Shown here piece after piece: positions 35,640 through 47,258 of a stretch of DNA of 64,000 nucleotides. Position 1 is the first letter of the stretch; each line of letters opens with the position of its first letter. This DNA comes from Ignelater luminosus. Lineage: Eukaryota > Arthropoda > Insecta > Coleoptera > Elateridae. The notes under the pieces are model-generated. The model ran no database searches. It saw nothing but the letters and a program-made list of their open reading frames with translations, and was not told the origin of the DNA. Where the stretch lies: positions 35,243 to 99,242 of the forward strand of contig VTPC01089655.1 of NCBI GenBank assembly GCA_011009095.1, in the 5' to 3' direction. The translations under genes were made by a program, and so were the position numbers.

Positions 35640-36060
35640 ACATAAATAGTATAAACAAATTTTTGGTATGGCTATAGGGAGTCCTTTATCATCAAGCTTT
35701 AGAAGAACTTAAAGGAGAAAAATCTTAAGAAATGAAAACCTCAGCCAACATGTATTTTGCTATAAAAGATATGTTAATGACTGCATATTGTACATAGACC
35801 CTAATCATAGTCGAACCACATTAAATGAATTCAACAAAATACACACCAGACTTCAATTTACTATAGAAAGAGAAACAGATGATAAAATTTTCTTGATCTT
35901 ACTTTACCCAGAAACAAGAATAAAATTATCACTAAGATACAAAACAAATGTGGTCTGAGATGTACATAAGTTATCTCTTAAATACCCTAAAAACACATAA
36001 AATTAGCATTGCCAACAACCTTATACACAGAGTAATAATAATAATGGATACATAGAAGTA
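35640..36060 (+). pseudogene. Penelope-like reverse transcriptase fragment
   Basis: Plus-strand frames give IFGMAIGSPLSSSF (about 35660), matching the GxxMGSPLSP box. Then come FCYKRYVNDCILYID (about 35760), a Y-V-N-D variant of the YVDD catalytic box with the first aspartate replaced by asparagine, and LNEFNKIHTRLQFTIERETD (about 35825) with FLILLYPETRIKLS. HK..IANNLIHRV follows in another frame (about 35995). The FTIE.E...-FLD-...R sequence after YVDD is characteristic of Penelope-like and related RTs. The copy is short and frameshifted, and the N-terminal RT part and GIY-YIG endonuclease are not seen. The exact clade is uncertain. Confidence 0.7.
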
Positions 36061-36079
36061 TTCCCTGCAATTTGAATTG

Positions 36080-37710
36080 GCCAGAATCAAGAATTTCCAG
36101 CGAGATATACTCTTTCCACTGTTGAAGTATGTAACAGTAATTTCATCAATTGCTTTTACAAAATTGTTGTTAACTACCCTTCAGGCACTGGTTTATAATT
36201 TCCTTTAGTTTATTCATTTCTTAATCAATTTCAAGTTGAATATTTCTTTCTTACTAAATCTTACTTGTTGACAGTGAGACGCTGGGTATAATTTTCCTAT
36301 TTTCAAATATATTTGTGAATCCAATTGTCTGGTTTGGAGGGAGAATTTTTGCGAGTACGAACAACGACCTTGTCGAGGACGAGGAGAACGCAAAGAGGTT
36401 TTGTGCTATGTTCTCGCTGTAGCCATCTTTGACGCGAGTTTTAGTGTTTAAAAGGCCTAAATCTTAGGGTAAGGATAAGTTTATTATTGTTGTTCCCGTA
36501 CTGATGCATCTTTCGGTTTTTTTACCATTAGCCTTTTTTTACGGAGGAGGCTGTAATTATCTTTTACGGAGGAATCTCAAATTAGCCTTCTAGAGGCAGC
36601 ATTCAGTAACCTCTGGCGGGAGAATCTATAGGAGTGCTTCTGGTGGAATTTCTCATCAATGAACTTTGTCCGAATGCCGATTGATTGAAACTTCGAGAAG
36701 AGGCGTATGAACTTCCAACTAGAAAATGGCTTCCAAATTTCCCATCATTAGTGGAGTTCAGAATTGCGTTTTATAATTGTAATACGTATATTCAAAAAAA
36801 ACTTCTAAATAGCTTTTGGTACTTTTAAGATAATGAGCGGGGTAAATAACACAACTTTGCAATTAATACTACAATAAAACCCGCGTGGTTTGTTTTATTC
36901 AATAAAATAAAATTATACTTTTTTGTGAAGCTCCTTAATTAATTTGGGGTTATATTTAAGTTTTGTCAAGTATATAAAGGGAGCTATATTGATATGTATA
37001 ATTTGTTGTGCTTGTTGTTTGATTAATTTTCAGATGTGTGGATAAGTCCTGTAGCACTACTTGACATCATCCGGAAGTAAATGTGGTGAGTTACTTAATT
37101 ACCAACAGCATACTTTAATGTCGTTTCTCTTAATTGTTTTTTTTATTTCTGTTCACTCAAAAAAAGGGGTTGTTCTTTTATAATATTAATTGGGATAAAT
37201 TAATGCTTTACCATAGAGAGTTTTTTTCTTTAATTAAAATTTATTTAGTTACTTAAATTTTTAATGTTGCTAAAAATATGAGTATTTCTTATAACTTTAA
37301 AATTTTAACAAGGTCGAGTGATAACTATTTTTACAATTCGATTTATTTTATGTGACTGGCTTTATTGATAAATCTTTATTGTTAGAGAAATGTATCACAA
37401 ATCGTAATTTTATACTTTTTTAAACTCAATTCAATTAAATTTAAATCTCTTATACATTTGTTGGCGCTTAGCTATATTTTGTGTAATCTTTGCTTATCTT
37501 TCGAATTAATAGAATTATATATATATTTATAAAATTCATTTCTGTGTTTTATTGTATGTGTAAATGAGAACCTTCACCTAGGGCAATCTCCTGAGCTAGT
37601 CTGGCCTAGGACCTTGATCCTTGTTTAAAAATAAAGATATTCATAAACCCTTTGAATGCAAGGTTACGCTACAAGTAATTTCTACTTATTTATTACTGTT
37701 GACTAATTTG
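36080..37710. other. AT-rich upstream region of the DUF7869-like relic
   Basis: No coding homology. TATATAAAG at 36971-36979 is followed by an acceptor-like TTAATTTTCAG ending at about 37033 and a donor-like GTGAGT at about 37086. These could bracket a 50-nt non-coding leader exon of the downstream relic. This is speculative. The terminal repeats of that element were not found here. Confidence 0.25.
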
Positions 37711-37714
37711 TATT

Positions 37715-39355
37715 ACGCAACTAAAAAAACTCTCTCAAAAAGTAAATCTAGACGTTTTAATTGAAAAGGATCAAACAGTTTCAAGAAAGAATGGTCTAGA
37801 GCAAGCAATTCATGGAAACGGCGAAAGGAAAAGTCGCAAACGAAAAAGAAACGTTAATGAATGGAAACGAAATATCAGAAAAAACAAACGTAATAATGAT
37901 GAAAAATATAAATACTAAAAACAAACTTGTGTCTAAGAGAAAACTCAAAACACCTTGTAACAAAAAATGCCGCTGCAAATGCTACAACGTGTGAACCCAA
38001 ATACAGATAGCGAAAAGAAAATACAAATAGGTCATATAACCAATCCTACTTCCTGATAAAAAGCAACGATAAAGTCTGGGTTTGCAAGAAGCTTTTTATG
38101 GCAACCCTTGACATTGGCGATACAATGATCCGTACTCCTATTTAAAAACGTGACTCTAACTTAATTGTACAGTCAGACAAGCAAAGACAGCATCACAAAC
38201 ACAAAACATTGGATTTAGCTTTCAAGGAGGTAATAAGAAATCACATTAATTCAATTCTGAAGGTAGAATCACATTACCTAAGACGCCAAACCAAACGAGA
38301 GTATTTCGAATGCTCACTAAGTATTGTCACTTTGTATTCTTTGTGTAAAGAAAAGTGTGAGGAGGGAGGCTCTGCATTTATGAAGAATCCTGTTATGAGA
38401 ATGTCTTCAATGCCGAGTTAAATATAGCTTTTTACAAACCAAAGAAGGATCAATGTAGTACTTGTGAAAGCTACAAAAATTCTAACGAGAAAGAGAGAAA
38501 ACAGTTGGAAGAAAGATGCAACCAACATTCGAAAGGCAGAAAACTTTCCACAGAAGAAAAGGCGAAACATGTTGAAAATGCTAAACTGGCAAAAATAAAA
38601 TGGTTGCTGTGAATGATTTACAAGCAGTTCTCTCTGTTCCATCTAAAGATATCTCTACCTTTTATTACAAGAGCAAATTAGAGACGTATAATTTTACTGT
38701 GTACGATATTGTGCCCAGACAATATATAGAATGAAACCTGTGCAAAACGTGGCGCCAATGAAATCGGTACATGTATTCTTAACTTTCTTGAACTAAATGC
38801 TCATGGCAAAAATGTTGTGCCCTTTTCAGACAATTACGCAGGGCAAAACAAAAACAAGTCTATTACTGTTATGTATTTATGCGCCCTGCTCAAACATAAT
38901 ATTCTGAGTATAACCCACAGAACGTACACAAAATGAAAGAGATAGAATGCACTTCTGCATTGAGCGTGAGAAAAACAGGGTTCTGAGAAGTGATCCAATT
39001 TACTTACCCTGCCAATGGATACCTACCATACGTTCAGCCAAAAAGAATGGAAAACCCTATAGTGCCCAAGAACCTGACACCTCCAATGTGTATGATCGAA
39101 AACAACTTTCTGGGGATCTAAGAAATAATTCTGGTTGCGAAAGAGAAGGTCCTATTAAATAAATTATTGTGCTGAATTTTAGAAAAGATGCCCTGTATTC
39201 TATGTATTATGAATACAATTATGATGATGTGGAATGAAATGATGAATGAAAATGATATTAGGAGATCCACCAAAAATATCACAAACAAATTTGTGCAGAA
39301 CGAAGGCAATAAAGGAACAGCACCACCATTTTTACGAAATCTTAGCTTCATATTA
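37715..39355 (+). pseudogene. DUF7869-like, probably transposon-derived gene, broken
   Basis: Frames in order on the plus strand: N-terminal DVLIEKDQTVSRKNGLEQ... into basic SRKRKRNVNEWKRNIRKNKR (37722-37917); a shift to KNKLVSKRKLKTPCNKKCRC with KC (C-x3-C-x-C-x-C, likely metal-binding; about 37920-37985); VCKKLFMATLDIGDTMIRT (about 38080); ESHYLRRQTKREYFECSLSI (38209-38421). A shift follows into YENVFNAELNIAFYKPKKDQ CSTCESYK (C-x2-C), then VNDLQAVLSVPSKDISTFYY KSKL...YNFTVYD, RGANEIGTCILNFLELN, FSDNYAGQNKNKSITVMYL (about 38830) and, after a small deletion, TQNERDRMHFCIE and PIYLPCQWI..IRSAKKN. A last scrap near 39255 reads NDIRRSTKN. DLQ, SDN and the TQNE-like acidic site look like a DDE/RNase-H-type catalytic set, which is inference. 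At least four frame breaks and three stops make it dead. The family name is from recollection. Confidence 0.8.
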
Positions 39356-39359
39356 ATTT

Positions 39360-42300
39360 ATTATTATTGATTTTATTAATAAGTATTGTTAAATTAATTT
39401 GTAAATTTTTATCTTACTTCATAATTTATTAATACATGGTAGATTCGCCACGCAATTGAAGAGAAAGATAATATCCATGCAATACCAACAGATTTCAAAG
39501 GGTATTTTTTATTAACCTAGTTGGTGCAATATCAACATATCTCAAAGTGCAACAAGATTATTGCAAAAAAAATCCTAATTGGGAAATTAAAAATAATAAT
39601 ATTGATTACATAATAATCAATAAATTAGAATTCAAGTGACCAAAATTTGAACCAATAACAATGCATAATTATCAAGATCTTGCATGATAATATCTGATTG
39701 TCAAAACTTAAAAAGGTGTTTTTCTCAAAACTATGCACTGAGGGTGCAATCTAATATCAGTTATATTCATGAACTTGTAAGATATGTTGAAAGATTATTA
39801 TTGATTAATTATCACATTAAACGCAATGTTGTATTATGATGGTTTGAGTTACTATTGGTAGGTTTGTGTATCGGGTTGTTATGTGTAGGTAATAAAATTA
39901 GTAAAAATGTGAGCCAGGTAAGTACAATAAAATGCTTCCGACTTTCTGGATTATAAGAACGTCTGTACACGTAGATTCTCTTTTGCTTGCTTGCGTAGTG
40001 TTTTCTCCTTTCAGTCTTGCACCAAACTTAATTAAACAGAATTTCTTTTTTATCTTTTATTCTGTTAAGCGAAGGTGTCACTGATGTTAAATTTTCTATT
40101 TATTCAAAAAGAACTTATTGGTTTTTTTTAATAATACTAATCTTGTGTCATATAGTAAACGTAAATTTATATATTTCCATGTGTAAACAATGCTGGCCTT
40201 CTGGAACGGTACTTAATAATGGATGACAAAGCTGTCCAAGATAATTTTTTTGATTGACTTTATCTTATGAGCTAATGCATTGCTTTAATTATAGACCACA
40301 TAACCATACGAAAAAATTAATGAGCAACAGCAACTAATACTTAAACAACTTGTAAAATTGAAATTACCAAACCTTATGATCGTGAATATGAATAGTTATT
40401 TCCAGCAAGCAACGCAAATCATTGTTCTGCACGATTATCTTTTTTAATTTGAAAATCCCTAACAAGGAACATTCTAAGGAAAAAAAAAAAGTAAAAGAAG
40501 CACAGATTAAAACAGAAAACAAAAGTTAAAATGCAAATTACAAGAGAACTAACTTTAAAGCTAAAAGGGTAATTTCTAATGTTCGGGTTAAAACTTTTTT
40601 ATAATGAAATGTTTTTACGTAGACCACATTTTTCTTTTACAAAACAAAGTTTTTGTTAAAACTGAAAAAAGAAGGTTTTTATAACCCTGAAGGTTTAAAA
40701 TATAGAAAATCTTAATTGAGAACTTTTATATTACAGCAGCCATACAAAATATAACATTTTAATGGTTCATTTCAAGAATTTTCAGTTTTAGTTCAGTAAT
40801 ATAAATTCCAGCTGAATCAGCAACAGAATTTCAAGTTATCCTCTGGCAATGATGTTTTCAGTGAAGTCCTGTATAGATACGAGAAAATTTAATAAAAGCA
40901 TTGTCCGGGAACTCCGCTATAATCTTGTACAATACAGCAAGGATTAGAAGGAAAACAAAGAGTACAAAATAGGACATTCTGACAGCAAACGCTTATACCC
41001 TCACTTAAACAGTCCGGTTCTCCGTGTAGAGTAGTCCCTGTTAACTCCGGTGGAAGGCGGATAAGCAATATCTGAGAAATGCGCTGTAACCACTCGTGTA
41101 CAATAAACGTCGTATTGGCAATTTATTATTTCTATCTTTCCGACTCATTCGTTAATTTTAAGCCGAGACATGATCTTTCGGGTAGCTTCCGCATACTTTT
41201 TTTCCGCTTTTCAATATTTTCGTTCCAATAAGTAGGACGCGAGAAAGGAAAAAAATAACAAAATGGCGTTATCGACATATTGACGTCAGCTTTTTCCCAA
41301 ATCAGATGTATCAACATAAGGCATCCGACGGGGCAAGATCGCTGAAATACTGTAATAAAGCACCCATACGTCACCGTACGCACCGGGATATATAAATATA
41401 TATCGCCACTAACTCTGCCAGGAGAATGGGCTCTAAATAATTGATTGCTCCGTAACACATTTCAGTAGCAGACGTTTTGTTATTTCACTCTTGCGCAACT
41501 TCAATTTTTGTTATTTTTATGCACTAGATTTATGGTTCTGTTGCACATTGCTTTTTATCTAAAAAGAAATAAGCGCCTTATAGTACTTCAATTTACTCTA
41601 AAACGGATTTTTATACAGCTTGGAAGATAATTCCAGATGCTCGTGAAAATTTCAAACGTAACGTTCGATGGTTAGAGCATCTCACTTAAAAGTGCAAAAG
41701 CGAAAAGCAAATAATAGAACTTCTAGAATACACTTCTAAAGGAGTTTAGAAAAGTTTCCAAAACATTTTAACTTCAAATAGAAATACAAAAACATGTTAA
41801 GAATTCTTAAACCGTTTAAGAAGAAACTAGGCTATTTTCAAACGTTATTATTGAATTGTAATACTTACCAGAGAAGATTAACGGCTAATTACTAACCAAC
41901 TGATGTTTATTAAGTATGGAAATCCAATACCTGAAACAAAATGCTTAATGTTAATTGGTAGATTAAGTTGGAATTTTCAATATCAGCGTAGCAAAACAGA
42001 GAGAATGCCTTCATTTATATGTAGCGATATTAAGGAGTTGAGTTTTGGTAACTAGAATTTAGAATTCTAGTAGCTTTGCAAAATTTTTGCAAATAAAATA
42101 AATTTTTTTATCAATTAAAGAATTACCACTTCATTAGTTTCTGTATCTGAATAGCAAGATTTGCTTACTGTAATTATTAAATACCGTGCAAGTAAAAATC
42201 AAAGTACACTGTAGAATTAAACCAAGCACAGAATTGAACTAAATTTTCCATTTTATTTACATAAAATAAAATAAGTTGGCCAATGCCGCATGTTCACCCA

Positions 42301-43864
42301 GATAATGCAAGTTCATTGACGTATAATGAAGCTGTCAATTCGATGTTCATTCCCGCTCGCTTAACCAATTGGTTTATATTTATAAACAGAAAATCGGGGC
42401 GTAATTTGAATACTACTTTTGAATTTATTTATCCGGAATAAACTTAAATATTTGTAGACGTAGTATTTTAGAACTGTCTGGAATTAGTAAAATTAAAAAT
42501 GTTTGGATTGTATGTTCAAAAGGCAACTATGGCAAATTAAAATGTGTTAGAAGTTTTACCATTTTCTTGTACTGATTCGCTCTATCAAACATTGTTCTAT
42601 CACTGTATCATTTCAGCATCTGCCAACTATCTGTCGGTAAACACGGTCAAGACTTACATTTGAAGGATCAAGGATTAGTTGAAAAGTTTTATATCACTTT
42701 AGAAGATTAACCATTCAATTAAAGCACCTTTTCACTTTAAAAGCAGTCAAAAAAAGTAGTAAGCAACAACAATCGTGTGGTCAATCTTGAACGTCGACAT
42801 TGACTCATATCACTTACAGAATCAATGTCACTGATTTAGCTTGTTATAAGGTAAAATGAAATGAAATGAAATGAAATGAAATTTGATATAAACATAAATT
42901 AACTTTTTATTATAGAGTTCTTTTCAAAGATGGCATATCGAATATTACAACTTACATAACTTACACATATTTGTTATTATTCAATCTTCTAAAATATCTT
43001 TTTCGCACTTTTGATGTTACTTCGAGTTCTCTTGTAATATCATCATTTCTTCTTTTATATACCTGATATCGTTTTTACCTTACTCAACAGGATTAGGTTT
43101 GAAAGATTAAAGCAGCTCTTGATGGCTAGGCATAGCGAATTATCGATACATTAGATGCATATGACGATCAATTTAAAGAGCATGCGGTCTTTTAGGTCGG
43201 AGATTTGATAAAAATGACAATTATCCGCATCATTTGAAACGAGTTAGGTAGACAGTTTAAGAAGGAATGGAAAGAATCCCATTATGAAACTAAGACGGAT
43301 AATAAAAATTCAGCTTGTACTATCCACGGTAGTGTTTCAAGTTAGAACTGTAAATAATAGTCAATTGCAGTCACGTAAGGCACTTTTAGACTATGTCGCC
43401 CAGTCTCACTTAATGACAAAACGGTTACGTACACCATTAAAAATTATGCTAATTTATGGATTTTATTGGTATAAACCATTAGCGGATATTGTAGTTTTGT
43501 TGCGTTCCAATAATTATTTTGGTATTGAACTTTGCGAAATTTCAAACAATATCCGTTAATCAAATCTAGAATGTTGTTTCCTTAATGAGATGGCTATCTT
43601 AGTAGAAGCTACTTTGTTCCTGAATTTTCTATCAGAATGAAGAATCAGACTAGATAAAAACTTCCCAATTTTACAATACATGGATTATTTCTGACACCGT
43701 TTAAATTAATCCCTCAGTTGTAACCTTTCCAAATTTTATCTTGCGAAAGGTGATCAGTTACGATTTTGGGAACTTGGAACTCCCAAATTTTTCGGATTCA
43801 TCAAATTAGATTTGAAGCCTTATTTCAACAAGGTAGATTTTGTAATACTATATAATAATAACAA
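39360..43864. other. AT-rich DNA, no gene; possible conserved blocks
   Basis: No recognisable gene. Less AT-rich blocks at 40900-41470 (with the CRE-like TGACGTCA-containing TATTGACGTCAGC at about 41279) and 42260-42400 could be conserved non-coding elements. A 108-codon minus-strand frame at 41132-41458 falls inside the first and has no family resemblance. An (AAATG)n tract is listed separately. Confidence 0.35.
42854..42885. repeat. (AAATG)n microsatellite
   Basis: Six consecutive AAATG units with a partial seventh. Confidence 0.95.
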
Positions 43865-43865
43865 T

Positions 43866-44708
43866 ACTTAGGTCCGGTCTTTTCACCCCTCAATAAGTTT
43901 ATCTGCCAGATAAATACTATGGCAATCATTGTTAATACATTGTTCTTTGCATCCTCTGCATAAGGTGATAGGATTAATGTAAATTAAGGTAATTTCTTAT
44001 GAGCTCTTTGAAATTATTATGTATATTTTACGATTGGTTTCGCCAATCTAAAATGAATCAAAATTAACAATTTTTCATCTGAACCGGTCGTAAAATATGC
44101 ACAATAAGGAAGTACCTTAATTTACATTAGTTACTAGTACAGTTGTATCCGTAGCTATTAATTTTTACATAAAGTTATTAAGAGGTGGCGATTGTTTATA
44201 ATGATAAATAAATAATAAAATAATAAATGTTATTTATTAAAGTTTATAAACAAGTTAACAACTTCTTAAATTGTTGTGGAACCGTAAAAAACTGATCAAC
44301 TGATGTGAGTCGATGTTTTGCTGAGATTCAAACAGTAGGAGAGATCCATCAAATTTTGATAAGCTTTTTATATCTGTACCTGTGTGCAACAAAGGGGTGA
44401 GGTTTGTAGCCCTCTGCGTTTCCCATAGAAATAGATACTGCTTAACTGTTCTAAAGAAATATTGCGGTAGGTACTTGAAACGGAATTAGACAAAAGCAAA
44501 ATTCTTTACCTTCTACTAAAATTTACAATGTGTAAACGTTTAAAATATTTCAAGGAAATATTAAAGTAGGTTTGAAAGGAATTAACTGACAAACGGCAAA
44601 ATCTTTTTTTCTATGAATATTTTAGCGTGCGTCACATTCGTAGAAGTAAATGTTCTTAAAAGTCCTTAAAATGCGTGAGACGCTACAGGTGAAAAGACCG
44701 GAACTTAG
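43866..44708. mobile_element. MITE with 6-bp flanking repeats
   Basis: The outer inverted repeats are TCCGGTCTTTTCACC after 43872 and GGTGAAAAGACCGGA ending at 44702. They are flanked by identical ACTTAG at 43866-43871 and 44703-44708, a plausible 6-bp target duplication. An internal inverted pair (GTAAATTAAGGTAATTTC near 43978 and AAGTACCTTAATTTAC near 44113) encloses about 150 bp that contains AATCGTAAAAT- and TTTTACGA-type blocks. This suggests a second, nested fold-back element. No coding capacity. Superfamily not assigned. Confidence 0.7.
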
Positions 44709-45947
44709 TAATGTAAGAAAATTTATGAAACATTCACTATACCTATTAAAAACTTCAAAACAAAAGGCAGTGAGTTGCTTTTTATGAGGACGTGTTATGG
44801 CATGTTGGAAGCCTTACCAGCGTTTTATTTACTTTTCTTAAAAAGATTAATGGAAGGCGAGTTTGGATCATAAGCCACCGGTGGTGATTCGTTCAGTGGT
44901 TCAGCCCGGCGCGTGTCTTAAAATAGTTAATGGAGGACTCAGTCCAAAAGTCTACACCTGAAAGAACACTCGAGTGTTTTGCTTTTTAAATATCTTTAAA
45001 TTTTCACCAAAGAGTCTATTTTTTACAATTTTTATATTGTTTGTGCTAATACAAAGGGCTTTAAGGCTCAAAAGATCAATTACTTTGTTACTTATAAGTA
45101 ATGAGTACTCTCTGCGGTAAGAACCGAAATTGCAATATTGTTTAGGCTGTTAGCGTATCACTACCGGTTTTTTGATATTGTATTTATTGTATGTCATTAT
45201 TATCACTATACTAAAATCGGCAAAGTAAAGCAGTAATAAAAGTGCGTGATCATAATGCAAGCTCTTTTTCAATTGGCTGAAAAACACGTGCTTGAAGCTG
45301 GTTTCACACACGGAAGTGTGAACATCTACCAAACAGTGCATTATTACATACCGATATATACAGAAACCAACATAACCTAAAATCTCCGTGCTTCCGTTTT
45401 ATTTCTTGTGTTTATCTTCTTTGTAAATTTTGTTTTTGGATTCTAGACTTTAACGTGAATACCTAAACACTACTTATTTTATATTTGGCGAGTATTTAAT
45501 TCAAATTTGCTAGTGTAAATTGGACGTCGACTCAGATGGGTACTGGCGCATACTGTCCATGCGACTTTGACGTGATCACTGCATTGGTTCGCCGATTTTA
45601 GTATATTAATCTAATTTACAAAAGAGTATATAGTAACAATAATATTGTGTGGAGACTTACTACTACACACTTTTACTAATCCTTCTTTGCCCCATGCAAC
45701 GAAACCTTGGCCGCCTCGACAGCTACATTTAGAACTTCCTTGATGGTCGCATTTAGATCTGCCTTGGTAGCTCTTGGTTTGTTATTTAGAGGTTAATAAT
45801 TACCGCAGATGTTAGTGTAATTGCTAGCCAAAGAGCCTACGCAACGATTACCTTGCCCTACCCTGATAGTTAATCATTGTAATACTGCCTTGATGGGGCT
45901 TTTGTCCCACCTTGGCAGTTAACGACTTGATAGGTGTTTTTGGTAGG
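44709..45947. other. No gene; repeat-like GC-richer scraps
   Basis: 44850-44960 has GCCACCGGTGGTG and two related TTAATGGAGG-type motifs, echoing the block at 33.6-33.8 kb. At 45700-45780 there are imperfect short direct repeats (GCTACATTTAGAACTTCCTT against GCATTTAGATCTGCCTT). No gene supported. Confidence 0.4.
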
Positions 45948-45955
45948 TAAACGAC

Positions 45956-46838
45956 CAGTGATGGATTTAGGCTTAGGCCCGCGAGGCCCGGGCCTAGGGA
46001 GGCAAAATTTGAGGGGCGCCAAAATCTGAGGCGCAGCAAAATTTGAGACGATAAAAATTCGAAATTCATGAAGTTTCCCGGCGACTCTATGAAAAAAGTT
46101 TAAAGATGTTTTAAAAATATTATTTTTTCACGTTCGTTCAAAAAAGTGTGACATTTTTTATTAATTTTTGTTTATAAAGAATGCGTTTGTTTCATCGCGC
46201 TAGGAGCGTAAAAAAAGTGCCATAGCGGTTCATTTTTTCACGCATTTGAGTGAAAAAGGTATCGTAATGTGCCATTTTTTAACGCAAAATATTTAAACAC
46301 AAAACATATAAGGTTGCCGTTGCTATGATACATACTAATTGTACATTTAATATCAATGTTTTCAAATAGAAAGCTGTTTTTGAAGTAGGTAGTTCTTGAT
46401 TTTTATTACGAACGTGAAAAAAGTTTTGTATTCAATTCGTGAGTAGTTATTTTTTTTCACTCGGCGGATTTGCACACTCGCCTTCGGCTCGTGCGGTAAA
46501 CTTTCCTTCTCGTGAAAAAAGATATACTTTACTCACGAATTGCATAAATAACTTTTTCCATCGGAGAATTATACCTTAACATGGTTAAGTATCTAATTAT
46601 TGAAATAAAAAAAAATATTAATTGACCAATTGAAAATTTCGTGAGTTATTAAAAAAAAATTGAATATATTTTTTTCAACTCTTTGTCTTTTGCTACAGAA
46701 ATTGGTTTTTGTATGTTTACCTGAAGCTTTATTGGCATTTACGGAACACCCTGTATGTTTTATATAAACCTTTAAAAAACAAAAAAAGCGCCTTATCAAA
46801 ATAGGCCTAGAGAGCAATCAAACCTAAATCCGCTTCTG
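45956..46838. mobile_element. hAT-type non-autonomous element (883 bp)
   Basis: The left end, CAGTGATGGATTTAGG, and the right end, reverse complement CAGAAGCGGATTTAGG, form an imperfect TIR beginning CAG, as hAT elements do. The flanks are TAAACGAC (45948-45955) and TCAACGAC (46839-46846), an 8-bp target duplication with one mismatch, which is the hAT hallmark. The left interior has the GGCCCGGGCCTAGGGAGGCA stretch and two near-copies of CAAAATTTGAGG. The middle contains repeated GTGAAAAAA and TTTTTTCAC blocks (46120-46560), and a lone AACACCCTGTATG at 46744, which may be the end of a nested element of the CACCCTGTATA type. No transposase is encoded. Confidence 0.85.
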
Positions 46839-46917
46839 TCAACGACAACCAGAAATGTTGGTATGGTAGCCTGGAAGCATGATCTATGTATTGTCTTTTA
46901 AATTATTATTATATTTC

Positions 46918-46983
46918 TCCAGGGATCGAACCTAGGCTGACCGCCTGCAAAACAAGTACCAATTCTATTTGGTAAGCCAATCC
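46918..46983 (-). repeat. tRNA-derived fragment (SINE head or tRNA pseudogene)
   Basis: On the minus strand GGTTCGATCCC matches the internal B box of tRNA promoters, and CTAGG-TTCGATC-CCTGG can form a T arm. Upstream TGGCTTACC....TTGGTA resembles a degraded A box/D arm, and TTTTGCAGG sits where the anticodon loop would fall. The acceptor stem and anticodon stem do not pair, so it is not a functional tRNA. A tRNA-derived SINE head is more likely. Confidence 0.4.
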
Positions 46984-46984
46984 A

Positions 46985-47258
46985 ATCTTATTAGGTTTTG
47001 GCATATTTTTACGTGTTGAAATGCATGTTCCCACAACTGCATACGGTAGAGTCACAGATTAAATAAGAGTCAGATGTTTCACTTCGACAGATTTGTGGAT
47101 TCTATTGCTCTCTCTTTAGATGTAAAAAATTGATGAAAACATACAATAACATCTTTTTGTTTTATGAAAGCCGTTAACTTTGATACTACCCTTTCTCCTT
47201 CCCCTTCCAAAATTATACAGTAACCAATTTTTATATAAACAGACAATGAATTATTTAC
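46985..47258. other. No gene seen
   Basis: Short spacer between the tRNA-like fragment and the next inverted-repeat element. Confidence 0.5.

Noticed and set aside
41132-41458. 108-codon minus-strand frame
   Set aside because: It lies in a block better explained as non-coding (CRE-like site, TATA-like strings) and resembles no family.
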